A stretch of DNA of 64,000 nt from Pseudomonas synxantha (GTDB lineage: Bacteria > Pseudomonadota > Gammaproteobacteria > Pseudomonadales > Pseudomonadaceae): positions 2,666,001 through 2,730,000 of the forward strand of contig NZ_LT629786.1 of the NCBI RefSeq assembly GCF_900105675.1, written 5' to 3'. The notes beneath the pieces were generated by a model. That model saw only the letters and a program-made list of their open reading frames with translations. It had not been told where the DNA came from and searched no databases. The first letter of the stretch is position 1; each line of letters starts with the position of its first letter. The position numbers and the translations under genes were made by a program. Shown piece after piece: positions 55,201 through 64,000 of the stretch.

Positions 55201-58123
55201 GTCGGGCCAGGGTGGCCAGCCGCTGTTTGACAGCATCCTGGTGTTTGAAAACTACCCGGTGGACGAACGCCTGCAGCAAGCCGGGCAAGAGCACCTGAGC
55301 TTCGGCGAGGTCAGCAGCCGCGATGTCACCAACTTTGCCATGGACCTGGCAATCAACCTTGGCGACACTCTGAAGATCGAGTTCCTGTACCTGCGCAACC
55401 GCTTTACCGAGGCCGCCACCGCGCAAATCCGCCGCAGCTTTGAAACCCTGCTGCTGGAGCTGCTGAACAACAGCCAGGCTAATCTCGGCAGCCTCACGAT
55501 GCTGGCCGACACCGAGCAGCACTTGTTGCGCCAACGTAACCTGCTGAACCCCGGCACGGCGCCGCGCGCCCACCTGGCCCAGGTAATCGGCCAGCACGCG
55601 CAGGAGCGTCCCGACGCGGTCGCGGTGGTCTGCGACGGAATCGAATTGAGCTATGGCGAGCTGGACGCCCGCGCCAACCGCCTGGCGCATTACCTCATCG
55701 CCCAGGGTATCGGTGCGGAAATGTTTGTCGGCGTCGCGCTCGAACGCTCGGTGGATGTCATCGTCGCCTTCTATGGTGTCATGAAAACCGGCGCCGCCTA
55801 CGTGCCGCTGGACATCGACTACCCGCAAGACCGCGTGCAGTGGATCGTCGAAGACTCGGGCATGCGGGTGCTGCTCAGCCAGCACGCGCTGCGCTCGCGT
55901 TTCGATGACCTCGGTGGTGCCAACCTGATCGAACTTGATCGCCTGCCACTGGCGGACTGGCCGGCGACTTGCCCGATACAAACGGCACACGACGACAACC
56001 TGGCCTACCTGATCTACACCTCGGGCTCCACCGGCAAGCCCAAGGGCGTGGCCGTGGCGCATGGGCAGATCCGCATGCACTGCCAGGCGATTGCCGAGCG
56101 TTACAAGATGGACGCCAGCACCCGTGAGTTGCTGTTCATGTCGTTCGCTTTCGACGGTGCCCAGGAGCGCTGGCTGTCTACCCTGCAAAGTGGCGGGCGC
56201 CTGGTGGTACGTGGCAATCAACTGTGGACCCCGGAAGAAACCTGGCAGGCCCTGCACGCCCACCACATCAGCATTGCCTGCTTCCCGCCGGCGTATCTGC
56301 AGCAGTTGGCCGAGTATGGCGACAGCCAGAACGGCGCGCCGCCGCCCGTGCGCATCTACTGCTTTGGTGGCGATGCGGTGGCCGAGGCCAACTTCGAGCT
56401 GGTCAAGCGCGTGCTCAAGCCGCAGTTCCTGACCAACGGATACGGGCCTACCGAAACCGTGGTCACCCCGCTGCTGTGGAAAGTGAGTGCCGATCAAACT
56501 TGCGCGGCGGTGTACGCACCGATCGGCACACGCATCGGTGAACGTACCCTGTATGTGCTCGATGAACACCTCAACCCGGTGCCCGACGGCGTGGCGGGCG
56601 AGTTGTATATTGGCGGCGAAGGCGTTGCCCGTGGCTACCACCGGCGCCCCGGCCTGAGCGCCGAGCGTTTTGTGGTCGACCCGTTCGCGGCCGACGGCAC
56701 CCGCCTGTATCGCACCGGCGACCTGGTGCGCCAACGCCCCGACGGCGTGATCGACTACCTCGGCCGTCTGGACAACCAGGTGAAAATCCGCGGTTTCCGG
56801 ATCGAGCTGGGAGAAATCGAATCACGCTTGCGCGAGTGCCCCGAAGTGCAGGACGCCGTGGTCATCGCCCGCGACACCGGCGGCGGCAAGCAACTGATAG
56901 GCTACGTGGTGGCCGAAGCCTCGACCAGCCTGGGCGAACGCCTGCGTACAGTCTTGCAGGGCGAACTGCCTGACTACATGGTGCCGGCACAAATCCTCGT
57001 GCTCTCGGCCTTCCCGCTCAACCCCAACGGCAAACTGGACCGCCAGGCCCTGCCCGACCCGGACTTCAAGGGCCGTGCCTTCGTAGCGCCACGCAATCAG
57101 TTGGAAGCACAACTGGCGACGATCTGGCAGGACGTGCTGGAACTGGAGAGTGTGGGCGTCACCGACAACTTCTTCGAATTGGGCGGCGACTCGCTGCGCA
57201 TTCTCAAGGTCCTGTCGAAGGTGCGCAGCCAGCCGGATATCGGCATCGAATTGAAACTGCGCGACATGATCGGCAAGCCGACCATCGCCGAACTGTCCGG
57301 CTTTGCCGAGGATGACGCGAGCCTGAACCCGCTGCTGTTGCTCAACAGTGAAACGCCCCAGAGCCCGCCGCTGTTCTGCCTGCATGCCGGTTTTGGCACA
57401 GTGTTCGACTACGAGCCCCTGGCCCGCCGCCTGGATGGGCAGCGCAGCGTCTATGGCCTGCAATGCCGGATGTTGCTGGACCGCCAGTGGGAGGATGAAT
57501 CCCTTGAATCCATGGCCATCGATTACAGCCAATACATCCGCCAGCAACAAGCCAGTGGCCCGTATCACCTGATGGGCTGGTCGCTGGGTGGCACGCTGGC
57601 GGTGCTGGTGGCCCAGGAGCTGGAAAGCCAGGGTCAACGGGTGGCGCTCCTGGGCCTGGTCGACAGCTTCATTCCCACGGGCGAAGACGTCGTCAGCGAC
57701 GATTGGAGCGAAGACTTGCGCGGTTTCCTGGCGGTGCTGTTCGGTCTGCCGGCGCAAAGCCTGCCGACCCTTGAGGTCAGCGCGACCACCGACAGCGCGG
57801 TCCTTGAGCACCTGATCGCGCAGGTCCAGGGGGGCGCCGCCGCGCAATCGGTGTACGCCGCAATCAGTGCCGAGGAACTGGCCCACACCTTCCAGGTGGC
57901 GATGAAACTCAAGGCATTGTCCCAGCGCCTGCAAGGTCTGCCGCCCACCCGGGCCCAGGCCGATTGCTGGTGGGCCAGTGCGACGCCCGGCCAGCCCGCC
58001 TCGAACCTGCCCTGCGCCCGCAGCAACGAGCAGATCCAGGCCGGCCACTACGACATCCTCAATCACCCGGCCCTGCTTCACGGGCTGTTGCAGCACCTGG
58101 CGCTGCAACCCGTAGCCAGCTGA
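43220..58123 (+). CDS. pvdD: Terminal pyoverdine non-ribosomal peptide synthetase, four modules with thioesterase
   Basis: A 4967-residue NRPS with the order C-A-T, C-A-T, C-A-T-E, C-A-T-TE. C motifs: HHIVSDAW near 174, HHIVSDGW near 1224 and 2289, HHILMDGW near 3801 (the last of D-residue-accepting type, [15 protein letters not shown]). A domains start near 503, 1552, 2622 and 4124. T motifs: GGHSLL near 1037 and 2102, GGDSII near 3155, GGDSLR near 4656. Epimerase [10 protein letters not shown] near 3331. Thioesterase GWSLGG near 4785. Specificity residues: A1 and A3 D-V-W-H-V-S-L-I-D (Ser), A2 D-G-E-D-H-G-T-V-T (probably Lys), A4 D-G-E-C-C-G-G-V-T (ornithine/hydroxyornithine-like). Predicted product end: Ser-Lys-D-Ser-(OH)Orn. 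An alternative ATG at 43238 is possible. The pvdD name reflects its terminal position, not substrate identity with P. aeruginosa. Confidence 0.93.
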   Translation: MATRPNMNPLNQLPDDDLLALLMADDAGSEHSIKAQPHRSPTPLSFAQQRLWFLQQLSPGSSAYNLPNALRLRGPLNTAALDTALQQVIARHDVLKTAFQTLDDQPRQVFDPQARIHLHEDDLSGLAPDARAAAVAQRIAAEAGTPFDLGLAPLIRATLITLDHDDYILLLNMHHIVSDAWSNPILMQDLTQAYRRACQGHTTPLARPSIQYADYARWQREEYPGTPEQLRAAEYWADYLGQGIPTLDLPADYPRSAEQQHRAGNLHLSLPANLSQQLQGFCHQHDLTPFIVLLGAWQLLLSRYSGQRDFTVGVPNAGRNQSETQDLVGYFVSSQIYRAQLTDDLTAEAFLQALRQQSRAAMEHADYPIELLIERLQLQRSTQANPLFQTLFNWRVSQDQTDTLTLGELTLAFLPVAQHEAKFELSMHVDYAPQQITTDIEYSTALFSPATIERLGRHWLRLLQSLIEAPQQRLAELAMLDFAEHQQIVSTWNTTRTAYPLEYSVQQLIEARVAATPDAPALVFGEQQLSYDQLNRRANQLAHKLIELGVGPDALVGIAAERSLEMVIALLAVLKAGGAYVPLDPEYPQDRLSYMIEDSGIGLLLTQAHLLSQLPIPAALPVLALDRLDVSGYAEVNPEIAVDGENLAYVIYTSGSTGQPKGAGNRHSALTNRLCWMQQAYALTDADTVLQKTPFSFDVSVWEFFWPLMTGARLAVAGPGDHRDPAALVSLIQRYQVSTLHFVPSMLQVFLLDEHVARCTSLKRIVCSGEALPVDAQQQVFAKLPTAGLFNLYGPTEAAIDVTHWTCREEGKASVPIGQPIANLSTYILDAELQPVPPGVIGELYLGGAGLARGYHRRPALTAERFMTSPFGDGQRLYRTGDLASYRTDGVIEYRGRIDHQVKIRGLRIELGEIETRLMELDCVREAVVIAADGQLVAYAVPTETRDTDELRSEIKQRLGEHLPDYMVPAQLTFLDQLPLSPNGKLDRKALPKPDASLLQKTYVAPQSPLEQQIAAIWQDVLKLERVGLNDDFFALGGHSLLATQVISRVRHALNTDVPLRNLFESSTLHTFVASLAQEPARHEPPLVRVERDQPLPLSYAQERQWFLWQLDPRSTAYHIPAALRLRGHLNTQALQRSFDGLIARHESLRTSFSQEGERTVQRIAPHAHLAMSIESRPEADAQTIRAWVEDETQQLFDLQHGPLLRVKLLTLAPDDHVLIITQHHIVSDGWSINVMIQELVALYAGFSRQQDVSLPELPIQYADYGVWQRQWMDAGERERQLAYWTGQLGDEQTVLELPTDHVRPSEQSYRGGQLELVLDRELNQALKQLAREQGVTLFMLLLASFQTLLHRYSGQTDIRVGVPIANRNRVETEGLIGFFVNTQVLRATLDGQVRFVELLQQVKQHALQAQAHQDLPFEQLVEALQPQRSLSHSPLFQVMYNHASMQPQTRVTLPGLSLEVLEGSLPSTQFDLSLDTFESTETLQATLTYAIDLFEASTIRRLAAHWQNLLQAIVRDSQQRLGELDMLGREEHHLMLHDWSTATLDYPSEQRVHQLFEAQVAQQPSAPALLFEDRQLTYAELNARANRLARHLVRLGVGPDVLVGIAVERGLDMIIGLLAVLKAGGAYVPLDPEYPQDRLLCMIEDSGTRLMLTQSHLRERLAIPDYVDHLCLDQDQAWVDLDASNLSNRAHAQNLAYVMFTSGSTGRPKGVGINQLSLTRHAYVALDFFNLKGDDRILQFSTFNFDGFVEQLYPALICGASVVLRGTEIWDTETFYRELIKHQISVVDLTTAYWNLLAKDFATAGPRDYGRLKQVHAGGEAMPPEGLAAWAEAGLGHVKLLNTYGPTEATVTVTALDCTDYVTGARPTPLTMPIGKVLAGRSIYLLDDSGAPAPIGVVGELVIGGELLARGYFNRPDLTAERFMPDPFSQNGGRLYRTGDLARYNASGVIEYVGRIDHQVKIRGFRIELGEIEARLLEQEQVRDAIVLAQPAASGLQLVGYVVPHATALPEAELRQSIKAALAAVLPDYMVPGLLMFLDVLPLSPNGKLDRKALPKPDASQQQNHYVAPRTALEIQVAGIWQSVLGLEQVGLTDDFFALGGHSLLATQIISRVRQALNLDVALRSLFERSVLGDFVAGLHGRSRQDELPLAPIARDQALPLSYAQERQWFLWQLDPHSAAYHLPAALRLKGALNVAALEQAFNQLIARHETLRTTFVVDNEHPRQVIAAKAPLALVVETLHGTPDDATLKTFVEHETRQLFDLQRGPLLRVRLLRLADDDHVLVLTQHHIVSDGWSVQLMVEELITLYGAAQAGQPAPLPTLPIQYADYAVWQRQWMDAGERERQLAYWTAQLAGENSVLELPTDRPRPAEQSYRGAHLSLTLAPGLSDAVQHMAPRLGVTPFMLLLASFQVLLHRYSGQHDIRVGVPIANRNRIETEGLIGFFVNTQIMKAEFSAQLRVEELLQQVKQHALDAQAHQDLPFEQLVEALQPERSLSHNPLFQVMFNHQSADKRSSTDGQSLPSALQVEGLDWEGSTSQFDLTLSTSESAEGLSASLTYATDLFDAATIERLGRHWQQLLRSLLEDPQQRVADLPMLDSGEQQQIVDEWNNTDIQYPLDHSVQQLIEAQVAATPEAPALVFGEQQLSYDQLNRRANQLAHKLIELGVGPDALVGIAAERSLEMVIALLAVLKAGGAYVPLDPEYPQDRLSYMIEDSGIGLLLTQQHLLSQLPIPEALPALALDQLDVSAYADVNPEIAVDGENLAYVIYTSGSTGQPKGAGNRHSALTNRLCWMQQAYALTDADTVLQKTPFSFDVSVWEFFWPLMTGARLAVAGPGDHRDPATLVNLIQRYQVSTLHFVPSMLQVFLLDEHVARCTSLKRIVCSGEALPVDAQQQVFAKLPNAGLFNLYGPTEAAIDVTHWTCREEGKASVPIGQPIANLCTYILDAELQPVPPGVIGELYLGGAGLARGYHRRPALTAERFMTSPFGDGQRLYRTGDLASYRTDGVIEYRGRIDHQVKIRGLRIELGEIETRLMELDCVREAVVIAADGQLVAYAVPTETRDTDELRSEIKQCLGEHLPDYMVPAQLIFLDQLPLSPNGKLDRKALPKPDASLLQKAYVAPQSPLEQQIAAIWQDVLKLERVGLNDNFFELGGDSIISIQVVSRARQQGIAFTPKELFQHQTVQGLASVARSGATAQVIDQGPATGTLPLLPIHQLFFATAIPERHHWNQSVLLKPAQPLVAEALQRALYAVIEHHDALRLSFQQQPADWSAHYRPMGDWQLQQVDATAEQLSQLCDQVQGSLDLQQGPLIRALLIHLADGTQRLLLVIHHLAVDGVSWRILFEDLQNAYQQLSSGQPLQLPARTSSVKAWAERLQQRADRDQDELSYWQTQLRDAVVDLPCERPNASLDNRHSHTLHTHLDAGQTRQLLQQAPKAYRTQINDLLLTALARVISRWTGTGHCLIELEGHGREDLFDDIDLTRTVGWFTSLFPVKLSPAAGLGDSIKQIKEQLRAIPDKGLGYGALRYLGTPQAQASLAALPAPRITFNYLGQFDGSFDAAQGSWLAPAAEGSGREHALGAPLGNWLSLNGQVYGEELTLGWQFSREMFDEATIAQLADDLKQELLALIEHCCDSANLGVTPSDFPLARISQAQLDRLPVPLSQVEDLYPLSAMQQGMLFHTLEAPESALYVNQMAVSVSGLDVARFTAAWNAVIERHEILRTGFWADNQLAEPLQVVYRAASMPVETLDWQQREVSAQDLQALASQDCARGFELLRAPLTRLTLVQLDPQTHYLIWTSHHILMDGWSNSRLLGEVFAIYNGQAAPAKRGHYRDYIRWLQAQSQTVLEQFWKTRLQDLSGTSSLANSFSPKPSTELDGHAALYLDWDAVQTARLREQAQRLRVTPNTFIQATWLLLLQRYTGQDTVCFGATVAGRPASLPGSEDMLGLFINTLPIIQTPQPHMPVAQWLQALQAYNLEVRDHEHASLADVQRWSGQGGQPLFDSILVFENYPVDERLQQAGQEHLSFGEVSSRDVTNFAMDLAINLGDTLKIEFLYLRNRFTEAATAQIRRSFETLLLELLNNSQANLGSLTMLADTEQHLLRQRNLLNPGTAPRAHLAQVIGQHAQERPDAVAVVCDGIELSYGELDARANRLAHYLIAQGIGAEMFVGVALERSVDVIVAFYGVMKTGAAYVPLDIDYPQDRVQWIVEDSGMRVLLSQHALRSRFDDLGGANLIELDRLPLADWPATCPIQTAHDDNLAYLIYTSGSTGKPKGVAVAHGQIRMHCQAIAERYKMDASTRELLFMSFAFDGAQERWLSTLQSGGRLVVRGNQLWTPEETWQALHAHHISIACFPPAYLQQLAEYGDSQNGAPPPVRIYCFGGDAVAEANFELVKRVLKPQFLTNGYGPTETVVTPLLWKVSADQTCAAVYAPIGTRIGERTLYVLDEHLNPVPDGVAGELYIGGEGVARGYHRRPGLSAERFVVDPFAADGTRLYRTGDLVRQRPDGVIDYLGRLDNQVKIRGFRIELGEIESRLRECPEVQDAVVIARDTGGGKQLIGYVVAEASTSLGERLRTVLQGELPDYMVPAQILVLSAFPLNPNGKLDRQALPDPDFKGRAFVAPRNQLEAQLATIWQDVLELESVGVTDNFFELGGDSLRILKVLSKVRSQPDIGIELKLRDMIGKPTIAELSGFAEDDASLNPLLLLNSETPQSPPLFCLHAGFGTVFDYEPLARRLDGQRSVYGLQCRMLLDRQWEDESLESMAIDYSQYIRQQQASGPYHLMGWSLGGTLAVLVAQELESQGQRVALLGLVDSFIPTGEDVVSDDWSEDLRGFLAVLFGLPAQSLPTLEVSATTDSAVLEHLIAQVQGGAAAQSVYAAISAEELAHTFQVAMKLKALSQRLQGLPPTRAQADCWWASATPGQPASNLPCARSNEQIQAGHYDILNHPALLHGLLQHLALQPVAS

Positions 58124-58184
58124 AACCGTTGCCGCCCCTGCTGGTCAGGGGCGGCGCTTCACTCCATTTCACAAGGAAGATGCA

Positions 58185-59138
58185 ATGCCCCTGGACCCTG
58201 ACCTTGAAGGCTTTCTGGAACTGGCACAAATGGGTCGCCTGACCGGCAAAAGCCAACCCATGCACACACTCAGTGTTGAACAGGCTCGGCGGGAGTTCGA
58301 ACAGACCTCCGCCATTCTCGATCCCAGCCCTCCGGGTTCGGTGGCGGTCACTGAGCTGACGGTCACCGCGCGCGATGGCCATGTATTGCCCGCCCGCCTC
58401 TACCGCGCACCGGGCACGGCGCAACTGCCCGCGATTGTGTATATCCACGGTGGCGGTTACGTGGTGGGCAGCCTGGACTCCCACGATTCCATCTGCCGCA
58501 GGCTTGCAGCCAGTGGCCAATACGCGGTGTTCGCACCCGCCTACCGCCTGGCGCCAGAAGCGGGCTTCCCCACCGCCGTCAATGACACCCTTGACGCCGC
58601 CAACTGGCTGGCCGAACAGGCCGGCAACCTGCAACTGGACAGCCGCCGGATAACCGTCGCGGGGGACAGTGTCGGGGCGACGCTGGCGACGGTCTTGGCG
58701 ATCACCGCAGTGAAGACGCCGCAACAATTGGCGTTCAAACCCTGGGCCCAATTGCTGTTTTACCCGGTCACCGACACCTCGCGGCAACGCAATTCCCACC
58801 GACAATATGCCGAGGATTACCTGCTGGAAACCGCCACGCTGGAATGGTTCTACCAGCACTATTGCCCGCACGCCCAACAGCGCCTCGACTGGAGGGTCTC
58901 GCCGCTGCTGGCCGAAGGGCTGACCGCGCTGGCCCCGGCCTATATCAGCCTGGCCCAGTACGACCCGCTGTATGACGAAGGCCAGGCCTATGCCCAGTTG
59001 CTGGAAGCGAGCGGCACTGCCGTCACCCTGCAGGTGCAGTCTGGGCTGACCCATGACTTCCTGCGCATGAACGGGATCACCAGCGCCGTTGCCGGTATTT
59101 ATGCAGAGGTGTTGAGCTGGTTGGAGGAACAGCGCTGA
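58185..59138 (+). CDS. Alpha/beta hydrolase (HSL-type esterase) linked to the pyoverdine NRPS
   Basis: A 317-residue hydrolase of the hormone-sensitive-lipase family. The oxyanion motif is HGGGYVVGS (near residue 90) and the nucleophile elbow is AGDSVGATLA (GDSVG where GDSAG is commoner). The acid is probably in AQYDPLYDEG and the catalytic histidine in LTHDFLRMNG. AAGGAAG lies 7 bases before the ATG. It follows the NRPS stop by 61 bp on the same strand and so is probably co-transcribed. A type II editing or side-chain-processing role is possible, but the fold is not that of classic type II thioesterases; no signal peptide is visible. Confidence 0.88.
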   Translation: MPLDPDLEGFLELAQMGRLTGKSQPMHTLSVEQARREFEQTSAILDPSPPGSVAVTELTVTARDGHVLPARLYRAPGTAQLPAIVYIHGGGYVVGSLDSHDSICRRLAASGQYAVFAPAYRLAPEAGFPTAVNDTLDAANWLAEQAGNLQLDSRRITVAGDSVGATLATVLAITAVKTPQQLAFKPWAQLLFYPVTDTSRQRNSHRQYAEDYLLETATLEWFYQHYCPHAQQRLDWRVSPLLAEGLTALAPAYISLAQYDPLYDEGQAYAQLLEASGTAVTLQVQSGLTHDFLRMNGITSAVAGIYAEVLSWLEEQR

Positions 59139-59166
59139 GTAGCGCCTGAGCGTCCCAGGATTAGAA

Positions 59167-59189
59167 CCGGGGCTGATTGCCAGCCCCGG
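59167..59189. terminator. Bidirectional hairpin between hydrolase and convergent NRPS genes
   Basis: A 9-bp perfect stem (CCGGGGCTG / CAGCCCCGG) with loop ATTGC, between the hydrolase stop (59138) and the minus-strand NRPS stop (59199). It has no T-tract, but its position between convergent genes suits transcript ends. Confidence 0.65.
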
Positions 59190-59198
59190 ACACTGCCA

Positions 59199-62100
59199 CT
59201 ATCCCTGCTGCATCTGGCGGGCCTTTTCCATCAGCGCCGCCTTCTCTTCAGGGCTCATTGCATCCAGGCGCAAACGTGCCTGGGCGATCTTCTCCAGTTG
59301 CCCCGCGACACTTTCACGCTCGCGCAATGCCCGCGCCAGTTCCGCCACGCTGGGGTGATCAAACACCACACCAGGGTGAATCTCGCATTGCAGCAGCTTG
59401 CGAATACCCGCGACCAGCTTGATCACCAGCAAGGAATGCCCGCCTGCGCTGAAAAAGTCCTGGTCGATGCTCAACCGCTCCAGTCCGACCAACTGGGCCA
59501 TGCGGGTGGACAGCAGTTGCTCAAGGGCGTCACGCGGTGCCACGTAGACATGCTGGGACACCACCGGCTGGGTGTACTGCAATGCCTTGCGGTCAACCTT
59601 GCCGTTGGGCAGGCGCGGCATGCGCTCCAGGCTCAGTATCTGGCGCGGCACCATGGCCGCCGGCAGGCGTTCAACGAGCTGGGTTTTGAGCTGGGTCAAT
59701 ACCGCCTCATCCGCCGCCACGCGCAGCACCACGAACGCCTGAGGCTCGTCTTGAACCAGCACCACCACGGCCTCACTGACCTGGGGCAAACGCAGCAGTT
59801 GCGCCTCTATCTCCGCCAGTTCAATGCGAAAACCACGCACCTTGACCTGCTGATCCCGCCGGCCATACAGCTGCACGCCGCCGCCCACCCGATAACGGGC
59901 CAGGTCGCCGCTGCGGTAGAGACGCTCGCCTGCCACCAGCGGGCTGCGGATAAACGCGTCGGCGTCAGCCTCGGCATTCAAATAGCCCCGGCACAACTGG
60001 TGGCCACCGATATACAACTCGCCGAGTTCGCCCGGCGCCAGCAATTGCGCGTCAGCGCCGAGTACAAACACCTGGTTGCCCGGCAACACCTGTGTCAGCG
60101 GGACGCCCTGGGTCAGGTCGTCACCGGGCAGCAGCGGATGCACCATCACCCCCACCGTCGCTTCGGTGGGACCGTAATGGTTGAACAGGCGGCAATCGGG
60201 GCGCAATTGCTGAATCCGCTGGATCAGGCTGGCACCGATGGCTTCACCGCCCAGCACCAGGGTCGCGGGTAATACGGGGTTTTCGGCTTCCAGCAAGGCG
60301 GCCAGGTGCGAGGGCACGATTTTCAGGCAGTCGATGCGTTGGTCCCGCAAAAACTCGGCAAAGCCCTGCGGGTCTTGCAGGGTCGCATCGTCAGCGATAT
60401 GCAGGGTCGCACCGTTGTATAACGCACCGAACAAGGTGGTATTGCCCAGGTCCGCCGCGACCGTGGAGCTGAAGGCAAAGTGACGGCAGGCAGACAGACC
60501 CAACTGCTGGCTGCTGCCTGCGGTGTAGTTGAGCAACGCGCCATGCTCAACCACCACGCCTTTGGGCTGCCCGGTGGAGCCGGAGGTAAACAGCACATAG
60601 GCGGCGTCCCGGGCTTGCACGGATACTTCCGGTGCCAATGGAGCGTCAGCAGTCGACGCGCCAGGGTTCAGGACCTTGAACGAAGCCATCGGCTCGCCCT
60701 GGCTCGGCGCTTGTGCCAACAGCACCAGGCTCGCGGCGGCATGCCCGGCGATTTCCGCCTGGCGCGCCGCTGGCCATTGCGGGTCCAGGGGCAGGTAGGC
60801 TGCGCCGGCACGCCAGGTGGCGAGCATGGCGACGACCAGGTCGACCGAACGCGGTAACGCCAGGCCGACGATCGACCCGGCCTCCACGCCCTGGCGCTGC
60901 AACTCGCCACTCAACTGCGCGGCGCGGGCGTCCAGTTCGGCATAGCTGAGGGTCTGGCCCGCATGCGCCAGGGCGATGGCCTGCGGCGTCTGCTGTGCCC
61001 AGGCGGCAATGCGCCGGGGCAACAACGGCGCCTCCAGCGCTTGCACTGGCGGATTGAGTGCCAGCAGCCGGTTTTTTTCGGCAGCATCCAACAGGTTCAA
61101 GCGCCCGATGACTGCCTGTGGATTGTCGGCAATGCCATGGAGCAACTGACGGTACTGGGCCAACAGGCTCTCGACTGCTTGGGCGCAGTAGCACGCGGGA
61201 TTGAAGTCCAGCGACACACCTTGTGGCTCGCCGGCTGCGCCGATGTCCAGCTGCAGTGCCAATTCAAATGACGGCAGGCCGGCTGGCAGGTCGCTGCCGG
61301 CCCAAACCAGCCCGGCCACTTCACGCGGCGCCGACACCCGTCGACAGCCAAAACCGATGGCTGGCCTGGCCTGCTGCGGGAACGCCACGGGCGCCCAGTA
61401 TTCCTGCCAGGTTCGGTGCTGGTCCAACTGTGCCGCCAAGCTCGCAGCCAGGTCGCCGAAGGTGCTGGCCGGGTCGATACGAATCGCCAAGGGCAAGGTT
61501 TTCTCGAACAGGCCCAGGCTATGCTCAAAGAATTCATAATCCTGGCGTGCGTCATGCCGCCAGCCCGCCAGGAATGTTTCGCGACCGCTGATGCGGGCCA
61601 ACAGCACCCACCAGGCCGTTTGCATCACCACGTCCAGCGCCAGTCCCGACGCTTGCAGGCGAGTCAACAGGGCTTGGTCCAGTGGCACGCTTAAACGCTC
61701 CGCGGGGGCGGTGCCGCCGCCGGTCAGCCGATAAGGCAAGTCCGGGCCGCCGAGCACCGGCTCGGTGGCTTGCACATGCTGCTGCCAGTAGGCTTTGGCC
61801 GCGTCGGCGTCTTCGTCGAAGATCACCTCGCTGCGCCATTCCAGGTACTGCGAAAACTGCCCCGGCTCCTCCTCTTCAAATTCTTGCTGCCCATAGGCCG
61901 CCAGCAGCTCCTGCTGGATCAGGGCCAAGGTCGCGGCATCGGTCGCGTAACGTGCGACGCCCACCAGTAGTTGCCAGTGGTCCGCTTCCAGACGCTGCAA
62001 CAGCGCGCCGATCACCGGCAACGGTTGCTGCAACCATTGTTGCCGACGCTCACTCACCTGTTGGGGCGACGCCACGTCGGGCCACTGGGTAAAGCTCACC

Positions 62101-62363
62101 GCCTCAGCCGCCGCTACTCGCTGGCGCAGCCCGTGGTAGCCGCTGACCGGGGTAAATTGCGCCGCCAAGGCCTCATGGCGCGACACCAGGCTGTCCAGCG
62201 CGCGTTGCAGGCGCAGCGGGTCCAGTTCGCCACGAATGTCCAGTTTCAGGCAGTGAGCCAGTTCGCCCCAGCTCGCCCCTTGCTCCCGGGCGTCCAGGTA
62301 CTGTTGCTGCTCGGTCAGCAACGCCAATCCTGGGTCCATCATTCCCTGTTGTGCAGTACTCAT
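59199..62363 (-). CDS. NRPS with interface/degenerate condensation domain, Asp-activating A domain and T domain
   Basis: A 1054-residue NRPS. Residues ~1-430 have a condensation-like fold in which the HHxxxDG position reads ARYATDA, so it cannot condense in the usual way. This fits the 'interface' domains described beside siderophore Asp beta-hydroxylases. The A domain (about 440-930; [11 protein letters not shown] near 593) has specificity residues D-L-T-K-V-G-H-V-G, the aspartate code. The T domain has GGHSLL near 973, followed by a helical tail (MSPEEKAALMEKARQM) that may dock to the next synthetase. No epimerase or thioesterase. Its ATG overlaps the stop of the preceding C-hydroxylase gene by 4 bp. 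Confidence 0.9.
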   Translation of the reverse strand: MSTAQQGMMDPGLALLTEQQQYLDAREQGASWGELAHCLKLDIRGELDPLRLQRALDSLVSRHEALAAQFTPVSGYHGLRQRVAAAEAVSFTQWPDVASPQQVSERRQQWLQQPLPVIGALLQRLEADHWQLLVGVARYATDAATLALIQQELLAAYGQQEFEEEEPGQFSQYLEWRSEVIFDEDADAAKAYWQQHVQATEPVLGGPDLPYRLTGGGTAPAERLSVPLDQALLTRLQASGLALDVVMQTAWWVLLARISGRETFLAGWRHDARQDYEFFEHSLGLFEKTLPLAIRIDPASTFGDLAASLAAQLDQHRTWQEYWAPVAFPQQARPAIGFGCRRVSAPREVAGLVWAGSDLPAGLPSFELALQLDIGAAGEPQGVSLDFNPACYCAQAVESLLAQYRQLLHGIADNPQAVIGRLNLLDAAEKNRLLALNPPVQALEAPLLPRRIAAWAQQTPQAIALAHAGQTLSYAELDARAAQLSGELQRQGVEAGSIVGLALPRSVDLVVAMLATWRAGAAYLPLDPQWPAARQAEIAGHAAASLVLLAQAPSQGEPMASFKVLNPGASTADAPLAPEVSVQARDAAYVLFTSGSTGQPKGVVVEHGALLNYTAGSSQQLGLSACRHFAFSSTVAADLGNTTLFGALYNGATLHIADDATLQDPQGFAEFLRDQRIDCLKIVPSHLAALLEAENPVLPATLVLGGEAIGASLIQRIQQLRPDCRLFNHYGPTEATVGVMVHPLLPGDDLTQGVPLTQVLPGNQVFVLGADAQLLAPGELGELYIGGHQLCRGYLNAEADADAFIRSPLVAGERLYRSGDLARYRVGGGVQLYGRRDQQVKVRGFRIELAEIEAQLLRLPQVSEAVVVLVQDEPQAFVVLRVAADEAVLTQLKTQLVERLPAAMVPRQILSLERMPRLPNGKVDRKALQYTQPVVSQHVYVAPRDALEQLLSTRMAQLVGLERLSIDQDFFSAGGHSLLVIKLVAGIRKLLQCEIHPGVVFDHPSVAELARALRERESVAGQLEKIAQARLRLDAMSPEEKAALMEKARQMQQG

Positions 62364-64000
62364 GCTCCGGCCTCTTCCTTTGCGGTCTCGCTGTGCGCGG
62401 CTTGCAGCGCGCTTCGTTCAATCATTTCACCCATCGCCACGACAATCTTGCGCGGCCCTTCGAAGGGGTCGCGAGCGTGGGCAGCCAACATGTTGTCGAG
62501 CAGGATCACGTCGCCCTTTTGCCAGTCGAACCGCACCGCGCAGGCCTCGTACAACTCGCCCACCAGCGCCATGACTTCGTCTTCAATCGGCGAACCATCG
62601 CCGTAGTACACGTGACGCGGCATGCGCTGCTCACCGAACAATGCGAGCAAGTCCTCGCGGACATCCGGGTCCAGGCAGAAGATGTGATGCAGTTGAACCT
62701 GGTTGAAGAAGGTTTTTTCCCCCGTCACCGGGTGCCGGATGATCGCCGGGCACGGTGTGCGGATTTGCAGTTCATCGTTGTCCAGCCAGGTCCATTCAAT
62801 GCCCGCAGCCCGGCAACGCGCCTCGACATCGGCACGTACATCGGTCTTGAAGAAGTGCTGCCAGGAAACGTCCAGCTTGTCGGCAAAGGTGCGTACGTAC
62901 AGCAAGCCCTTGTCTTCGAAGCGCTCGCGAATCGCCACCGGCAGCTTGAGGTACATCTGCCGGCAATCCACCACCGGAGTGGCGCCGCCCACAGGCGAGG
63001 GTTGCTCGCAGAAGAACAGCTGCTTGCGCGGCCAGCGGTCCTGATGGGAGCTTTCGTTATGGAACAGGATCATTTTCTTTTCAGGGTACGGCGTTGAACG
63101 GTAGGTGTTCTTGCCGCCCTCCTTTTTCGGCAAGTCGCCGTATTGGCCGTACAACCCCGGTTGTACGGCTTCGGCAAACGCTTCGAAGTCATGAATGTCG
63201 CGCAGGGCAAAGCCGCGAAACAGAATCCCCGCATGACGAGCCAGTTTGGCTTCCACCAACGCCCGGTTTTCCTTGATCCAGGCCACCAGGTCCAGGCCCG
63301 GATCGGTAGGTTCCATCAGCAAGGGGAAGTCCTGCTCCGGGACCAGCAGCGTTTCACGCACCAGTGCGCCGGCAGGCTTGTCGGTGCGGCTTTGCGACTT
63401 TTTCAGGAACTTGCCCAGCTTGTCGGCCTTGATGGCTGGCGGTACGGGCGTGATGGGTTGCTCCAGGGTATTGGTAGGCATGGTGATGTCCCCTAATCGA
63501 ATGTTCGGATCACACACAATCTGCTCAAGAATTCCTGTCCAGGCGTTGACGAATGACTCAATGCGTTGTTGTTCAAACAGGTCACTGGCGTACTGCCAGG
63601 TCCCGTGCAGATGGCCGGCATCTTCATCGATGAACAGGGCCATATCGAACTTGGAATAACCGCCACGGGTCGGCAGCACCTGCACGTCTATACCGTCGAT
63701 CTGGCCGCCCTGCACGGGCAGGTTGTTCATGACGAACAGCACCTGTACCAGTGGGTTGAAACCCCGCTGGCGCGGACGCGACGAGGCTTCGACGATCATG
63801 TCGAACGGCAGGTCTTGATGTTCGAAGGCATCCAGCGCAGTGCCCTGGGTGTTGGCCAGGAAAGTGTTGAACGGTTGTTGCGCCGCAAAGCTGGAACGCA
63901 ACGGCAGAATGTTCACGAAGAAACCGATCAGGCCTTCCAGCTCGGGCTGCTGGCGCCCGGCAACGTCGGCACCGACCAGCACGTCGTCGCAACCGCTGAG
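62360..64000 (-). CDS. C-terminal part of an NRPS: condensation domain fused to an Fe/2-oxoglutarate Asp beta-hydroxylase (partial)
   Basis: An open frame that runs off the right edge; 547 codons are visible, read on the minus strand from LSGCDDVLVG. The first ~190 residues are the back half of a condensation domain ([34 protein letters not shown]). After a linker comes a TauD/SyrP-like domain of ~330 residues: LFHNESSHQDRWP with His-x-Glu iron ligands, and HARDPFEGPRKIVVAM with the distal His and the 2-oxoglutarate arginine. It should hydroxylate the beta-carbon of the aspartate held on the downstream protein. Upstream modules lie outside the window. A GTG at 63980-63982 is internal, not the true start. 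Confidence 0.9.
   Translation of the reverse strand, partial: LSGCDDVLVGADVAGRQQPELEGLIGFFVNILPLRSSFAAQQPFNTFLANTQGTALDAFEHQDLPFDMIVEASSRPRQRGFNPLVQVLFVMNNLPVQGGQIDGIDVQVLPTRGGYSKFDMALFIDEDAGHLHGTWQYASDLFEQQRIESFVNAWTGILEQIVCDPNIRLGDITMPTNTLEQPITPVPPAIKADKLGKFLKKSQSRTDKPAGALVRETLLVPEQDFPLLMEPTDPGLDLVAWIKENRALVEAKLARHAGILFRGFALRDIHDFEAFAEAVQPGLYGQYGDLPKKEGGKNTYRSTPYPEKKMILFHNESSHQDRWPRKQLFFCEQPSPVGGATPVVDCRQMYLKLPVAIRERFEDKGLLYVRTFADKLDVSWQHFFKTDVRADVEARCRAAGIEWTWLDNDELQIRTPCPAIIRHPVTGEKTFFNQVQLHHIFCLDPDVREDLLALFGEQRMPRHVYYGDGSPIEDEVMALVGELYEACAVRFDWQKGDVILLDNMLAAHARDPFEGPRKIVVAMGEMIERSALQAAHSETAKEEAGA

Noticed and set aside
59199..62363. Normal condensation domain at the N-terminus of the Asp NRPS
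   Set aside because: The HHxxxDG position reads ARYATDA, so the catalytic His is missing. I treat it as an interface-type domain.

Overview
The window looks like a chromosomal segment of a fluorescent Pseudomonas (P. fluorescens group). The reasons are a pyoverdine siderophore locus from about 33.2 kb to the right edge, GC-rich coding DNA, and several copies of the short inverted GTGGGAGGGGGCTTGCTCCC-type repeats (REPIN/REP-like) typical of that group. No rRNA, tRNA, insertion sequence, prophage or CRISPR array was recognised.

Layout. (1) 0.1-8.8 kb: a set suggesting organosulfur and amino-acid catabolism. It holds an SsuD-like flavin monooxygenase, a class II aldolase, a LysR regulator, cysteine dioxygenase overlapping a four-domain rhodanese protein, an orphan sulfonate-type periplasmic binding protein, a DszC/acyl-CoA-dehydrogenase-like flavoprotein and a D-2-hydroxyacid dehydrogenase. 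A shared 14-bp motif with a TAAT-N-ATTA core lies upstream of three of these transcription units. (2) 9.0-15.5 kb, minus strand: TonB-dependent receptor, beta-propeller phytase, ExbB, ExbD and TonB in transcription order, with a good PhoB-box match upstream of the receptor. This reads as a self-energised phytate or organophosphate uptake unit. (3) 15.8-29.8 kb: regulators and small metabolism. It holds a GGDEF protein with a degenerate signature, AraC and LysR regulators, an operon of ABM-type monooxygenase, amidohydrolase and YcaC-like hydrolase, two paralogous winged-helix/ATPase regulators facing each other, a GlxA-type regulator and a pirin. (4) 29.9-33.1 kb: a small secreted protein made of 13-residue repeats, about 1 kb of non-coding repeats (a 94-bp nested palindrome and a 71-bp tandem array), a thioesterase and a Fic protein. 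(5) 33.2-64 kb: the pyoverdine locus.

In the pyoverdine locus, pvdP and fpvA (minus) and pvdMNO, pvdE and a 4967-residue NRPS (plus) are driven from divergent or single promoters. Each of these five starts carries an exact TAAAT-N16-CGT sequence, the recognition pattern of the iron-starvation sigma factor PvdS. The large NRPS has four modules and a terminal thioesterase. Its specificity residues read Ser, Lys (probable), Ser followed by an epimerase, and an ornithine/hydroxyornithine-like residue, so it should build the C-terminal end of the peptide. An alpha/beta-hydrolase gene follows. Two convergent minus-strand NRPS genes then form one split module: a C domain plus Fe/2OG beta-hydroxylase on one protein (running off the right edge), and a degenerate condensation-like (interface) domain, an Asp-specific A domain and a T domain on the next. 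This predicts beta-hydroxyaspartate in the siderophore. PvdE would export the precursor, PvdP/M/N/O would mature it in the periplasm, and FpvA would import the ferric form.
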